Position numbers and translations under genes: made by a program. Below are positions 27,117 through 36,340 of a stretch of 64,000 nucleotides of DNA, piece by piece. Location: the NCBI GenBank assembly GCA_902788605.1, contig CADAKX010000043.1:1-64000 (forward strand), read 5' to 3'. The stretch comes from an uncultured Prevotellaceae bacterium (GTDB lineage: Bacteria; Bacteroidota; Bacteroidia; Bacteroidales; Bacteroidaceae). The notes under the pieces were generated by a model. It made no database searches, was not told where the DNA came from, and saw only the letters and a list, made by a program, of their open reading frames with translations. Every line of letters begins with the position of its first letter. Within the stretch, counting starts at the first letter, position 1.

Positions 27117-27525
27117 GAAAATACATCTTCCATCTTCCCTCATCCTTCTTACATCAGCCTTCTTCCTTCTTCCCTCTTCCCTCTTCCTTCTTACCTCCTC
27201 CTGTCAGGAGGGTCGCGAAGCAGGGGACCTGCTGGGACAATGGCGTCAGACTGGCACTGATGACCGCTATGTCAGTTTTGCTGGATCAGTGGCGTTGTTT
27301 CATGATGGACAGGGCAGAAAGGTCTTTGCCAACTTCCAACATGTGGGTGACAGTCTGATGATACAGTGCCACTCGATTGAAGGACTGGCAACAGACACCG
27401 CACACATAGAACAGCACTTCGGCATGAAGCCTTTTAAGGATATACGCCTCAAAATTGACAATCTCGATGATGACCATCTCATCGTGAGTCAAAGCGGTAA
27501 GACTTGGAGTTTCTATAAATATTAA
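27100..27525 (+). CDS. Lipocalin-like lipoprotein with a repeat-derived signal peptide
   Basis: A 141-residue small lipoprotein. After Cys35 (LTSSC) comes a lipocalin-like beta domain (DLLGQWRQTGTDDRYVSFAG ... SQSGKTWSFYKY). The hydrophobic leader, LPSSLILLTSAFFLLPSSL and LFLLTSS, is written almost entirely by CATCTTCC/TTCTTCC heptamers (27121-27205) of the kind found between genes. It may be a repeat insertion that replaced the original signal peptide. Overlaps wzi by 17 nt; last gene of the locus, followed by a terminator. Confidence 0.75.
   Translation: MANFYKKIHLPSSLILLTSAFFLLPSSLFLLTSSCQEGREAGDLLGQWRQTGTDDRYVSFAGSVALFHDGQGRKVFANFQHVGDSLMIQCHSIEGLATDTAHIEQHFGMKPFKDIRLKIDNLDDDHLIVSQSGKTWSFYKY
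27121..27205. repeat. In-frame pyrimidine heptamer tract encoding a signal peptide
   Basis: ATACATCTTCCATCTTCCCT then CTTCTTACATCAGCC and repeated CTTCCCT units. Identical in style to intergenic 10230-10340 and 10520-10580. It provides most of the hydrophobic leader of the lipoprotein at 27100-27525. Confidence 0.8.
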
Positions 27526-27529
27526 AGGT

Positions 27530-27559
27530 ATGGCATCCCTTATCGGGGGTGCCATTTTC
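27530..27559 (+). terminator. Terminator of the polysaccharide operon
   Basis: ATGGCATCCC-TTATC-GGGGGTGCCAT hairpin followed by TTTT, 5 nt after the lipoprotein stop. Confidence 0.85.
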
Positions 27560-27621
27560 AGTATTAGGGATTTTCCCCGATGGTTTAGGGAAAATCCTTT
27601 GCGCAGTCCATCTTTTTCAGT

Positions 27622-27629
27622 TACTTTTG
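27622..27629 (+). promoter_or_regulatory. -7 promoter box TACTTTTG
   Basis: TACTTTTGCAGC, about 48 nt before the ATG at 27677. Confidence 0.75.
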
Positions 27630-27676
27630 CAGCAGAAACAAGAAAATAAATGTTGAATCATCTAAAGAATACGACT

Positions 27677-28672
27677 ATGAAGAAGATGTTGTTTACCCTG
27701 GTTACCATGCTGACGATAGCAGTATCGGCTAACGCCATGTCATACGAACAGGCTCGCAGAGAGGCCCTCTTCTTGACAGATAAGATGGCATACGAACTGA
27801 ACCTGACGGATGCACAATATGAAGCTGCCTATGAGATTAACCTGGACTATCTGATGGGCGTCACAAGCTATAACGATGTGTTTGGCACCTACTGGGAGCG
27901 CCGTAACCTGGATATCAGTTATATACTCTATAGCTGGCAGTGGGATCTGTTTCGCGCAGCTACCTACTTCTACCGCCCGCTCTACTGGGAGGCTGGTGTA
28001 TGGCACTTCGGCATCTATGCCCGCTATCCGCATCGCGACTACTTCTATTTCGGTCGTCCACATTTCTACCTGACCTATCGTGGCGGTCACAGCTGGCGCC
28101 ACTATGGCGGCAGAAGCTATTACGAGGGCCGTCATGACCACTTCCGCCCGCACAGAACACGTGATGAGCATGTGGGCATGCGCAACAGCTGGGATCGCGG
28201 TGACTACCGTCACAACAACCACGGACGCAGTTCTACACGTGTGACAGAGCGCAATGACAACCGTTCGACCTACGGCTATCCTCGCGACAACAATAGAAGA
28301 GAGAATAACGACAGGTCTAACGTTACGCCAAGAAGCAACAATACTGAGAGGAACACCGTAACTCCCAGAAACCACAATACTGAGAGGCCCACGGTAACCT
28401 CAAGAAATAACGAGAGCGTGAGAAGTTCAATGGAGAGAAACACCATAGGCTCTGTCAACAGTAGCACAATGGGGACTGTGAGCAGAAACGCCACCGGATC
28501 TATGAGCAACAGAGGCAACGCTGGATCAATCAGTAGAAGTTCTTCAGGATCTTTTAGCAGAAGTTCTTCAGGATCTTTTAGCAGAGGGTCTTCTGGTTCA
28601 ATTAGCAGAAGTGCTGGCTCTACCCCATCAAGAAGTCAATCAGGAAGCAGCCCCAGAGGAGGCCGCAGATAA
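27677..28672 (+). CDS. Exported protein with Ser/Arg-rich repetitive tail
   Basis: A 331-residue exported protein: signal peptide MKKMLFTLVTMLTIAVSANA, an aromatic- and charge-rich domain (residues about 25-150, many Tyr/Trp/His, e.g. YFGRPHFYLTYRGGHSWRHY), and a basic low-complexity tail with TPR(S/N)NNTER repeats and four S(I/F)SR(S/G)SSG units (28528-28620, 24-bp period). Such proteins are common in Bacteroidota but have no known function; nucleic-acid or polyanion binding is a guess. Start at ATG 27677 is supported by the signal peptide. Monocistronic, followed by a terminator. Confidence 0.8.
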   Translation: MKKMLFTLVTMLTIAVSANAMSYEQARREALFLTDKMAYELNLTDAQYEAAYEINLDYLMGVTSYNDVFGTYWERRNLDISYILYSWQWDLFRAATYFYRPLYWEAGVWHFGIYARYPHRDYFYFGRPHFYLTYRGGHSWRHYGGRSYYEGRHDHFRPHRTRDEHVGMRNSWDRGDYRHNNHGRSSTRVTERNDNRSTYGYPRDNNRRENNDRSNVTPRSNNTERNTVTPRNHNTERPTVTSRNNESVRSSMERNTIGSVNSSTMGTVSRNATGSMSNRGNAGSISRSSSGSFSRSSSGSFSRGSSGSISRSAGSTPSRSQSGSSPRGGRR

Positions 28673-28705
28673 AATTAATAATAAAACGAAAATTCAACTA
28701 AAGAG

Positions 28706-28736
28706 AAATGTCGAGGACTCGCACCTCGGCATTTTT
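28706..28736. terminator. Bidirectional terminator between convergent genes
   Basis: AAATGTCGAGG-ACTCGCA-CCTCGGCATTTTT hairpin with T-runs on both strands, between the gene ending at 28672 and the phosphatase gene ending at 28736. Confidence 0.85.
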
Positions 28737-29197
28737 CATTTTCTCTTATGGAAGAACACGGCCTGGATGGCCTTGTTGATGATGCCATGGCCCACAGCCA
28801 GCACAGTCTGGTCGGGATAGGTCATGCGGATAAAGTCAAGGAAGTGCCCTGCCCTATCCTTCAAGGCTGACAGTGACTCGATATCATCGGGCCATGGTTT
28901 GATTTCCTTGAGATCGGGGATAAAGCGCCCAGTAAAACTGCCCCAGTCGCGTTCGCGCAACAATGGCGTGGTGCCCACCTCAAGGCCATGGGGCGCTGCC
29001 ACGATACGCGCTGTATGAATGGACCGCCAAAGGTCACTGGCCACGATGGCATCAAAATGGGCATCCGCCAACTGAAGACTCAGTGCTTCAGCCTGACGGA
29101 TGCCATTATCATTGAGTTCTCCTTGGGTCTGCCCCTGCATCACCTGGCGCTCATTATCAAAAGTCTCGCCATGGCGTGCCAAATAGAGTTTCGTCAT
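28736..29197 (-). CDS. Histidine phosphatase (phosphoglycerate mutase-like)
   Basis: A 153-residue cytoplasmic enzyme of the histidine phosphatase superfamily: LYLARHGETFDNE with the catalytic RHG (His9), LRERDWGSFTG with the catalytic Glu/Arg region, and AVGHGIINKAI with the second catalytic His. Dephosphorylates a small phosphate ester; the substrate cannot be told. Close to udk (about 14 nt downstream of it), so it is probably the last gene of that operon, which could link it to nucleotide metabolism. Confidence 0.88.
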   Translation of the reverse strand: MTKLYLARHGETFDNERQVMQGQTQGELNDNGIRQAEALSLQLADAHFDAIVASDLWRSIHTARIVAAPHGLEVGTTPLLRERDWGSFTGRFIPDLKEIKPWPDDIESLSALKDRAGHFLDFIRMTYPDQTVLAVGHGIINKAIQAVFFHKRK

Positions 29198-29211
29198 GCC
29201 TTACGTTTCAC

Positions 29212-29826
29212 TTAAACCCCAGTCACAATGCCCTCGATATAGGTCTTCAGGATATGAATACCCGTTTTGTTCTCGCCACCCGAGGGGATAATGAGGTCGG
29301 CAAACTGCTTCGTGGGCTCAATAAACTGCTCGTGCATGGGTTTCAGCACCTTCTCATAGCGGTCGAGCACCATCTCCACCGTACGGCCTCGTTCCACCAC
29401 ATCGCGACGGATATTTCGGATGAGACGCACATCACTGTCGGTATCAACGAAGATCTTCAGATCCATGATATCGCGCAGCTTCTTGCTGTGCAGCGCCATG
29501 ATGCCCTCGATGATGATGACGGGCTTGGGCTCCACATGGATAGTCTCCTTCTGGCGGTTGCTCTCGATATACGAATAAGTGGGCTGCTCGATGGCCTCGC
29601 CACTTTTCAGTTTCTTCACATGTTCCGTCAGCAACTTCCAGTCGAAGGCATCAGGATGATCGAAGTTGATGGCCTTGCGCTCCTCGGGGGTCATATTGGT
29701 GGTGTCGTTATAATACGAGTCGATGGGTACCACGGCCACGCAATGAGGGGGCAATGCCTTGGCAATATTCTTGACGACGGTGGTCTTGCCTGAGCCCGTA
29801 CCGCCTGCTATTCCGATGATAGTCAT
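29212..29826 (-). CDS. udk: Uridine kinase
   Basis: Phosphorylates uridine (and cytidine) to UMP/CMP for pyrimidine salvage. The 204-residue protein has the Walker A GIAGGTGSGKTT (6-17), DSYYNDTTNMTPEERKAIN (36-54) with the substrate-binding Asp/Tyr region, HPDAFDWKLL (57-66), and IIEGIMALHS (109-118), as in Udk. Full length. Its start overlaps the stop of the secreted EEP nuclease by 1 nt, so the two are co-transcribed, an unusual pairing suggesting nucleoside salvage from external nucleic acid. Confidence 0.94.
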   Translation of the reverse strand: MTIIGIAGGTGSGKTTVVKNIAKALPPHCVAVVPIDSYYNDTTNMTPEERKAINFDHPDAFDWKLLTEHVKKLKSGEAIEQPTYSYIESNRQKETIHVEPKPVIIIEGIMALHSKKLRDIMDLKIFVDTDSDVRLIRNIRRDVVERGRTVEMVLDRYEKVLKPMHEQFIEPTKQFADLIIPSGGENKTGIHILKTYIEGIVTGV

Positions 29827-30875
29827 TATTTTACTTGCTTTACGAGATAAACAACTGTGGGCAGGTGATCGCTATAGCCGTCGAGCCACACGCCACCGGC
29901 ATGGGTACGCAGGGTGTTGCCCTTGTATTTGCCTTCCTTCTGGAACAGATAGTCGCGACGGAAAATCTGATGGTTCCAGTATTTCAGGGTCGTGTAGTCC
30001 TTCTTGCCTTTCTGGTCGAGCAAGGTCTGAGAGAGGATAATCTGGTCGAAGAGGTTCCACTTGCCATCGTACTGCAGGGTGCCAGTGCCATTGACCAGCA
30101 CATCCCACCAGGGGTTCCACAGACCGCCCTTCTCGACATCCTTCATCTTGCGCTGGGCGCCCAGCGACTCGGCCATTGACTTATCCTGAGGGTCATCGTT
30201 CATATCGCCCATGATGATAATCTTGGCATTGGGATCGGCCTTAACCAGCGAGTCCTTGACAATGCGCAACTGGCGACCGCCCTCCTCACGATAGAACGAC
30301 TCGGCACCACGCGAAGGCAGGTGGTTGACAATCACCACCACATGCTCGCCAGCCAGTGTGCCACTGACGGTGAGGAAGCCTCGGGTGTTGCGAGCGCTGT
30401 CCTTCTCGAGAACATAGACATAGGGCACGAGTTTCACATTGTCAACCTTGAACATACGGGGATTATAAATCAGGGCACAATCGACGCCACGATAGTCGGG
30501 ACCCTCGACATGCACAAACTTATAGCCACGGGCCTTCAGAGGTTCCTGGGCCACCAGATCCTCCATGCACTTGGCGTTCTCGACCTCCGACACGCCAATG
30601 ATGGCACAACCGATATTGGGCAGTTTGTCGGTGCCCATCTCAGCAAGCACACGCGCCATGTTACGCAACTTGTGCGAATATTTCAAACCCGTCCACTTGT
30701 ACTGGCCATCGGGCAAAAACTGATAGTCGTTGTGACCTTCGTCATGACAGGTATCGAAGAGGTTTTCCAAGTTGTAGAAACCTACTCCATAGAGCGAGAA
30801 CTTCTTCTCGTCAGCTGAGGCGGAGCCTACTCCCCAAAGGAGCATCACCGCGAGAAATAAAAATGTCTTTTTCAT
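29826..30875 (-). CDS. Secreted endonuclease/exonuclease/phosphatase (EEP) family nuclease
   Basis: A 349-residue exported protein: signal peptide MKKTFLFLAVMLLWGVGSASA, then the EEP core with GFYNLENLFD (Asn/Glu), IGVSEVENAKC (catalytic Glu), RGVDCALIYN, VNHLPSR, GDMNDDPQD (catalytic Asp-x-Asn) and YSDHLPTV (terminal SDH). All catalytic positions are present. A role as periplasmic or surface DNase/phosphodiesterase is likely. Upstream a promoter diverges from that of the TonB-type receptor; udk follows in the operon. Confidence 0.88.
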   Translation of the reverse strand: MKKTFLFLAVMLLWGVGSASADEKKFSLYGVGFYNLENLFDTCHDEGHNDYQFLPDGQYKWTGLKYSHKLRNMARVLAEMGTDKLPNIGCAIIGVSEVENAKCMEDLVAQEPLKARGYKFVHVEGPDYRGVDCALIYNPRMFKVDNVKLVPYVYVLEKDSARNTRGFLTVSGTLAGEHVVVIVNHLPSRGAESFYREEGGRQLRIVKDSLVKADPNAKIIIMGDMNDDPQDKSMAESLGAQRKMKDVEKGGLWNPWWDVLVNGTGTLQYDGKWNLFDQIILSQTLLDQKGKKDYTTLKYWNHQIFRRDYLFQKEGKYKGNTLRTHAGGVWLDGYSDHLPTVVYLVKQVK

Positions 30876-30897
30876 AATTAGGCAGTTATAACTGCTG

Positions 30898-30905
30898 CAA
30901 AGATA
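30898..30905 (-). promoter_or_regulatory. -7 promoter box TATCTTTG for the EEP nuclease-udk operon
   Basis: TATCTTTGCAGC on the minus strand, about 23 nt before the ATG at 30875. Confidence 0.8.
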
Positions 30906-30999
30906 CAAAAAAATCTGATAACCGCTAAGATTTCCGTCACTTATTTTATATCAAGGAAAACTTTTTTCTGAATTACTTTGTCATTCCATTTTTTTAATG

Positions 31000-31007
31000 T
31001 ATCTTTG
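31000..31007 (+). promoter_or_regulatory. -7 promoter box TATCTTTG for the receptor-lipoprotein operon
   Basis: TATCTTTGCGC about 32 nt before the receptor ATG. It faces away from the nuclease promoter about 95 bp away, so both operons could share regulation. Confidence 0.8.
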
Positions 31008-31038
31008 CGCTCAGTAACACATTAATCTTAAATTGTTT

Positions 31039-33606
31039 ATGAATAGAAAACTGAAACTCGTGGTGATGGCATTATGCTTCGCACCTGCCTTGATGGCCCA
31101 GGAGGTGGACTCTCTGGGGGTGCAGGACGAGCAAGCCTTCACTTTCACGGAAGCACAGTTGGGCGAGGATGATGACATGTCGCAGAACGTGACCATCATC
31201 AACTCGAACTCGAACACCTACGCCTCACAGGTGGGCTATCTGTTCAGTCCCATGCGTTTCCGCTATCGTGCTTTTAACCAAAAGTACAATGACATCTACA
31301 TCAATGGTGTGCAGATGAACGACATGGAGACGGGACAGTTCCGTTATTCACTCGTGGGCGGTCTGAACCAGCAGACGCGTGGCGTGGAAAACGCACTGCC
31401 GTTTGAGGACAACAACTTCGCCATGAGCGCGATGGCGGGCTCAAACAACTACAACTTCCGCCCGTCGGCCTTTGCCACCGGTCAGCGCATCACCCTCTCA
31501 GGTGCCAACCGCAACTACACTTTCCGCGGCATGTACACCTACAACACAGGCGTGATGGAGAACGGCTGGGCACTGTCGGCCAACGTCACCTACCGCTGGG
31601 CCAGTCCTAAGACGGCTTATGTGGAGGGTACGTTCTACAACTCGCTGAGCTATTTCTTCGGTGCGGAGAAGTTTATCAACGACCAGCACCACATCTCATT
31701 CGTGACCTGGGGTAACCCCACCGAGCGTGCCTCACAGGGCGCTGCCACCGACGAGATGTACTGGTTGGCCAACGACCGTTACTACAACCCTTACTGGGGC
31801 TATCAGAACGGCCACATCCGCAACTCACGCGTGGTCAACGACTTTGCTCCCACAGCACTGTTTACCTGGGACTGGAAGATTGACGACCAGCTGAAGTTGG
31901 TGACCACCCTGACGGGTCGTTACTCGATGTATAAGAGCACCAAACTGAACTATAACAACAGCGACAACCCCCAGCCTAACTACTGGAAGAACCTGCCCAG
32001 CAGCTACTTCGACGTATGGTTTGAGCAGGATGCTGCCAACCGTACTGAGCAGGGAGCCAGCGACTGGCTGCGCGCCAAGACATTCATGAGCGGCTATAAG
32101 GCTGACCGTCAGATCAACTTCGACCGTCTGTACCAGGCCAACAAGAATGCGAACCTGCAGGGGGCTGACGCCATGTACTATATCCAGGCGAAGCACAACG
32201 ACAACCTGAACCTGGCGCTGTCGTCAAACCTGAACTTCGACCTGAACAAGGACCAGCGCCTGAACCTGGGCATCCAGCTGGCCACCAACAAGGGCATGCA
32301 CTATCAGACCATGGAGGATATGATGGGTGCTAACAGCTTCCACAACATCAATACCTATGCACTGGGTACCTATGCTGCTGACGATGCTCGCGTGCAGTAC
32401 GATGCCAACAACCCCAACGCCAAGGTAGGTGAAGGTGATCGCTTTGGTTATGACTACAACATCCTGGTGAACAAGGCCAACGCATGGATGACCTATGCCG
32501 TCAACTACAACAACGCCCATGCCTTCGTCAGTGGACGCATTGGTGGCGTAGAGATGCAGCGCGATGGTAAGATGAGAAACGGTATGTTCCTCGACAACTC
32601 TTACGGCAAGAGCAAGACCGCTCACTTCCTGGAGGGTGGCGGAAAGATGGGTGCTGTCGTCGCACTGGGTCACGGCCACGTGATCTCGGGTGGCTTTGGC
32701 ATGGAGGTTCGCGCACCTCAGGCTCAGGCTGCCTTCGTATCGCCCGAGATGAACAATGACTTCGTGGTGGACCTGAAGAACGAGAAGGACTTCTCGGCCG
32801 AGATTGGCTACCAGATGCAGAACTCATGGCTCAAGGCCAACATCATGGCCTATGGCGCCATCGTGAACGACGCTACCGAATGGCAGAACTTCTACTTCGA
32901 CGATATCAACTCGTTCTCGTATGTGTCAATGACGGGTATCTCGAAGGAGTACTACGGCATTGAGTGGGGCTTGAACTTCAAGGTGACCGACGCCATCAGC
33001 ATCAAGACACTGGGTACGGTGAGCGAGGCTCGCAACACCAACAACGCCCAGGTGTGGTATATGAGTTCGACCAAGGGCACCTTCAACGATGCCAACGACG
33101 GCAAACCCGAGATCTGCTACAACAAAGACATGCGTGAGGCTGGCACACCGCTCACCGCCCTGAGTTTCATCCTGAGCTATCACAAGGGTGGCTGGTATAT
33201 CGACCTCAACGGCAACTGGTACGACCGCATCTACCTGTCGTACTCTCCCTCTTATCGCTATCAGTCAACACTGGACAAGCGCAACCGTCTGGACTTCGAG
33301 CCCGTCTATGACAACGACGGCAACGTGCTCGAGAGCGCAGTGGCTCAGGCCAAGGGCAAGGGCGGCTTCATGCTCGACGCCTCTATCGGCCGCAGCCTGT
33401 ATCTGAGCAAGGGTCGCTCACTGAGCATCAACCTCTCAATCACCAACCTGCTGAACAACCAGAGCATCGTCACTGGTGGTTACGAGCAGAGCCGCTCAAG
33501 CTACACGTCAAGCGACAACGTACGTGCTTATCAGTTCCAGAAGAACCCGTTCAAGTACTATGCTTACGGTATTAACGGTATGCTGAACATCGCTTACAAG
33601 TTCTAA
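31039..33606 (+). CDS. TonB-dependent receptor-type outer membrane protein
   Basis: An 855-residue outer-membrane barrel with signal peptide (MNRKLKLVVMALCFAPALMA). After a short N-terminal segment it has a plug-like region (YNDIYINGVQMNDMETGQ near residue 90) and a long barrel with alternating aromatic strands, ending NIAYKF (terminal Phe). It lacks the N-terminal carboxypeptidase-like domain typical of SusC. The two following lipoproteins (DUF5689, DUF6359-type) probably form its surface partners. Position next to two nucleases suggests uptake of nucleic-acid breakdown products; the substrate is inference. Confidence 0.82.
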   Translation: MNRKLKLVVMALCFAPALMAQEVDSLGVQDEQAFTFTEAQLGEDDDMSQNVTIINSNSNTYASQVGYLFSPMRFRYRAFNQKYNDIYINGVQMNDMETGQFRYSLVGGLNQQTRGVENALPFEDNNFAMSAMAGSNNYNFRPSAFATGQRITLSGANRNYTFRGMYTYNTGVMENGWALSANVTYRWASPKTAYVEGTFYNSLSYFFGAEKFINDQHHISFVTWGNPTERASQGAATDEMYWLANDRYYNPYWGYQNGHIRNSRVVNDFAPTALFTWDWKIDDQLKLVTTLTGRYSMYKSTKLNYNNSDNPQPNYWKNLPSSYFDVWFEQDAANRTEQGASDWLRAKTFMSGYKADRQINFDRLYQANKNANLQGADAMYYIQAKHNDNLNLALSSNLNFDLNKDQRLNLGIQLATNKGMHYQTMEDMMGANSFHNINTYALGTYAADDARVQYDANNPNAKVGEGDRFGYDYNILVNKANAWMTYAVNYNNAHAFVSGRIGGVEMQRDGKMRNGMFLDNSYGKSKTAHFLEGGGKMGAVVALGHGHVISGGFGMEVRAPQAQAAFVSPEMNNDFVVDLKNEKDFSAEIGYQMQNSWLKANIMAYGAIVNDATEWQNFYFDDINSFSYVSMTGISKEYYGIEWGLNFKVTDAISIKTLGTVSEARNTNNAQVWYMSSTKGTFNDANDGKPEICYNKDMREAGTPLTALSFILSYHKGGWYIDLNGNWYDRIYLSYSPSYRYQSTLDKRNRLDFEPVYDNDGNVLESAVAQAKGKGGFMLDASIGRSLYLSKGRSLSINLSITNLLNNQSIVTGGYEQSRSSYTSSDNVRAYQFQKNPFKYYAYGINGMLNIAYKF

Positions 33607-33629
33607 TCAACATCAAAACAGAAAAGGTT

Positions 33630-34541
33630 ATGAAAAAGATACATTATTTATTATTAGCACTTGTATGCGGCTTCTTTGCCAGCTGTGCCGACGGCAATTC
33701 CAACTTCTTCACACAGGAGTGGGACGAGCCGGCAACAGACGCTACCCTCTATGGCAACAACGACATCAAGGCCACCAACGTGGTGACCATCGATGCGCTG
33801 AAGACCAAGTTCAAGAACGAGATTGACAACGAGGGTCAGTACAAGCTCATCACCGAGGATATGCAGATCAAGGCCATCGTTACGGCTAACGATATCCAGG
33901 GCAATATGTATAACGAGATTTCTGTCCAGGACGAGACGGGCGCCATCTTCATTGGCATCGCTCAGGGTGGCATCTGCGGCTATCTGCCTGAGGGTACCGA
34001 GATTCTCGTGGATCTGAAGGGACTCTATATTGGTAACTATCGCAAGAGTGCCACCATCGGCACGCCCTACACCAACTCATCGGGCGACACCAGCGTGAGC
34101 CGCATGCCCCGCTTCCTATGGCAACAGCACTTCAAACTCACCGGCAACCGCATGCCCCTGAAGCCTGAGCTGTTTGCCGACGGCAGCACCAAGACGACTT
34201 GGGATATCGCCAAGGATGCTGGTAAGCTGTGCGTCATCAAGAACGTGAGCTTCAAGAAGGGTGGCTACTATAACAGCGACACCAAGCAGTATGTGGACAA
34301 CGTGCCCTTCGTGGCTGGCGAGTCTACCTTCTCGGATCCTAACTACTCTACCTCATGGTACTTCAAGGAGCAGCCCGACGGACAGACTGGCGGTGTGCAG
34401 ATCTACACCAGCAACTATGCCGACTTCGCCGCTGTGAAACTGCCTACTGGCAAGGTGAACATCACCGGTGTGGTGAAGCGCTATCGCGACCAGTGGGAGA
34501 TCATCATCCGCTCGCTCGACGACATCGAGGAAGTGAAATAA
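33630..34541 (+). CDS. DUF5689-type surface lipoprotein
   Basis: A 303-residue lipoprotein (MKKIHYLLLALVCGFFASC, Cys19). The body resembles DUF5689: KAIVTANDIQGNMYNEISVQ and DETGAIFIGIAQGGICGY, an OB-fold-like pattern also used in nucleic-acid binding, then GVVKRYRDQWEIIIRS at the C-terminus. It follows the receptor by 23 nt and precedes another OB-type lipoprotein by 40 nt. Probable cell-surface binding partner of the receptor. Confidence 0.82.
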   Translation: MKKIHYLLLALVCGFFASCADGNSNFFTQEWDEPATDATLYGNNDIKATNVVTIDALKTKFKNEIDNEGQYKLITEDMQIKAIVTANDIQGNMYNEISVQDETGAIFIGIAQGGICGYLPEGTEILVDLKGLYIGNYRKSATIGTPYTNSSGDTSVSRMPRFLWQQHFKLTGNRMPLKPELFADGSTKTTWDIAKDAGKLCVIKNVSFKKGGYYNSDTKQYVDNVPFVAGESTFSDPNYSTSWYFKEQPDGQTGGVQIYTSNYADFAAVKLPTGKVNITGVVKRYRDQWEIIIRSLDDIEEVK

Positions 34542-34581
34542 GAGTTGAAAAAAGAACATTGATAATAGAAATTTAAGTATT

Positions 34582-36249
34582 ATGAAAAAGATATATTTCA
34601 GCATGATGGCACTGGCCATTGCAGCATTCACCTTCACCTCGTGTGAAGATGTACCCGAGCCGTACAATAACCCGTACGACCAGATCAAACCCTCAGAGCC
34701 CGAGGTGGTCATCGAGCCTGCCGGTAGCGGTACCGCAGAAGACCCCTACAACGTGGCTGCTATCATCGAGCAGACCGCCAGCCTGGCCGATGGAGAATTC
34801 TTCAACAACAGCAACGATGTGTATGTAACAGGTGTTGTGGTAGAGACCAAGGAGGTTTCTGCACAGTATGGCAACGCCACCTATTATATTGCTGACAACA
34901 CTAAGAGCGCTGACCGCTTCTATGTTTACCGTGGCAAGTTACTCGACGGTGCTTCTGTAGCTGCAGAGACCGACCTCGAGGTAGGCGACTCTGTCACCGT
35001 TTGCGGTAAGATCAAGAACTACAAGGGTACTCTGGAGTTCGACCAGGGTAACTACCTTACTTATATTAAGAAGTCTGATGGCTCTGAACAGAGTGGTGGT
35101 GGCAGCGGTAGCGGCTCTGGCGAAGGCAAGGGTACTGCCGACTCTCCCTATAATGTCACAGCAGCCATCGCTGCAGCCAGTGGCACAGGTGTCTATGTCA
35201 AGGGCTTCATCGTAGGTAGCATCGACGGTAAAGCAACTACCGACGCTAAATTCAGTGCAGAGACTGCTACTGCATCAAACGTCTTGATTGCTGTTTCTGC
35301 CGACGAGACCGACATCACCAAGTGTATGCCCGTTCAGCTGCCTACAGGTGCTGTACGTACAGCACTGAACCTCGTGGACAATGCAGGTAACTACAAGAAG
35401 GAGGTGACCCTGTATGGTAATATCGAGAAGTACTTCTCTGTAACTGGTCTGAAGACTGTGACCTACGCTATCCTTGATGGCACCGAGATTGGCACGAAGC
35501 CTGATGGTGGCAGCACAGGCGGTGACGAGATCAAGGCTGTTACTGTGGCTGAATTCAATGCTGCTCCCGAAAGCACCAATGTATGGTACAAGCTCACTGG
35601 CACCATCAAGAACCTGAAGGACGGCGACCTGTATGGTAACTTCGACCTCGAGGACGCCACCGGCTCAGTATACGTATATGGTCTGCTCGCTGAAAAGGGA
35701 GGCGAGAAGAAGAAGTTCCAGGAACTGGTAACAAAATATGGACTCGCCAATGGTAGCAAGATCACGATTATCGGTAACCGTGGCTCATACAACGATAAGA
35801 TTGAGGTGACGAATGCCTATATCAGCACTGATGGTGGTGGAAGCGGCACTGGCGGCGACAGCAGTACCGGCACACTGGAGAGTCCTCTCACCGCTTCTCA
35901 GGCCTACGATATCGTTGCAGCTATGGAGAGTGGCAAGACCTCAGAGGCTGACTACTATGTCAAGGGTAAGATCTGCAGCATCAAGTTCACCTTCAGTGCC
36001 CAGTATGGAACAGCTACCTTCAACATCTCTGACGATGGTGCTACTGGTGGCAAGGAGTTCATCGCCTATAGCTGCTATTACTTCGGCAATCAGCCTTGGG
36101 TTGAGGGCAACACGCAGGTACAGGTAGGTGACGAGGTAGTCGTTTGCGGCAAGGTCGTGAACTACGGCGGTAACACCCCCGAGTTCGCCAGCAAGAAGAA
36201 TTACCTGGTAAAACTCAATTCTCAGACCGCTGCAAGCCGTCGCAAATAA
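34582..36249 (+). CDS. Multi-domain OB-fold (DUF6359-type) lipoprotein
   Basis: A 555-residue lipoprotein (MKKIYFSMMALAIAAFTFTSC, Cys21). Four similar modules recur: GTAEDPYNVAAII...VYVTGVVVE (about 50), GTADSPYNVTAAI...VYVKGFIVG (about 190), a variant at about 320 (KLTGTIKNLKDGDLYGNFDL), and GTLESPLTASQAYDI...YYVKGKICSI (about 430). Each resembles the DUF6359/OB-fold unit found with extracellular nucleases in Bacteroidota. Ser/Gly-rich linkers (GGGSGSGSGEGKG) join them. Likely displayed on the surface to bind nucleic acid or its fragments; binding itself is not shown. Confidence 0.78.
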   Translation: MKKIYFSMMALAIAAFTFTSCEDVPEPYNNPYDQIKPSEPEVVIEPAGSGTAEDPYNVAAIIEQTASLADGEFFNNSNDVYVTGVVVETKEVSAQYGNATYYIADNTKSADRFYVYRGKLLDGASVAAETDLEVGDSVTVCGKIKNYKGTLEFDQGNYLTYIKKSDGSEQSGGGSGSGSGEGKGTADSPYNVTAAIAAASGTGVYVKGFIVGSIDGKATTDAKFSAETATASNVLIAVSADETDITKCMPVQLPTGAVRTALNLVDNAGNYKKEVTLYGNIEKYFSVTGLKTVTYAILDGTEIGTKPDGGSTGGDEIKAVTVAEFNAAPESTNVWYKLTGTIKNLKDGDLYGNFDLEDATGSVYVYGLLAEKGGEKKKFQELVTKYGLANGSKITIIGNRGSYNDKIEVTNAYISTDGGGSGTGGDSSTGTLESPLTASQAYDIVAAMESGKTSEADYYVKGKICSIKFTFSAQYGTATFNISDDGATGGKEFIAYSCYYFGNQPWVEGNTQVQVGDEVVVCGKVVNYGGNTPEFASKKNYLVKLNSQTAASRRK

Positions 36250-36274
36250 ACTGAGATTCATCAATAATCATTTC

Positions 36275-36310
36275 GGGCTGCATCCTCTCGGGTGCAGCCC
36301 GTTTTCTTTC
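36275..36310. terminator. Bidirectional terminator
   Basis: GGGCTGCATCC-TCTC-GGGTGCAGCCC hairpin followed by GTTTTCTTT on the plus strand, after the OB-fold lipoprotein and before the convergent transposase-like gene. Confidence 0.85.
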
Positions 36311-36340
36311 TATGTGTACCAGTAACTTGCCGGCAGAGAA

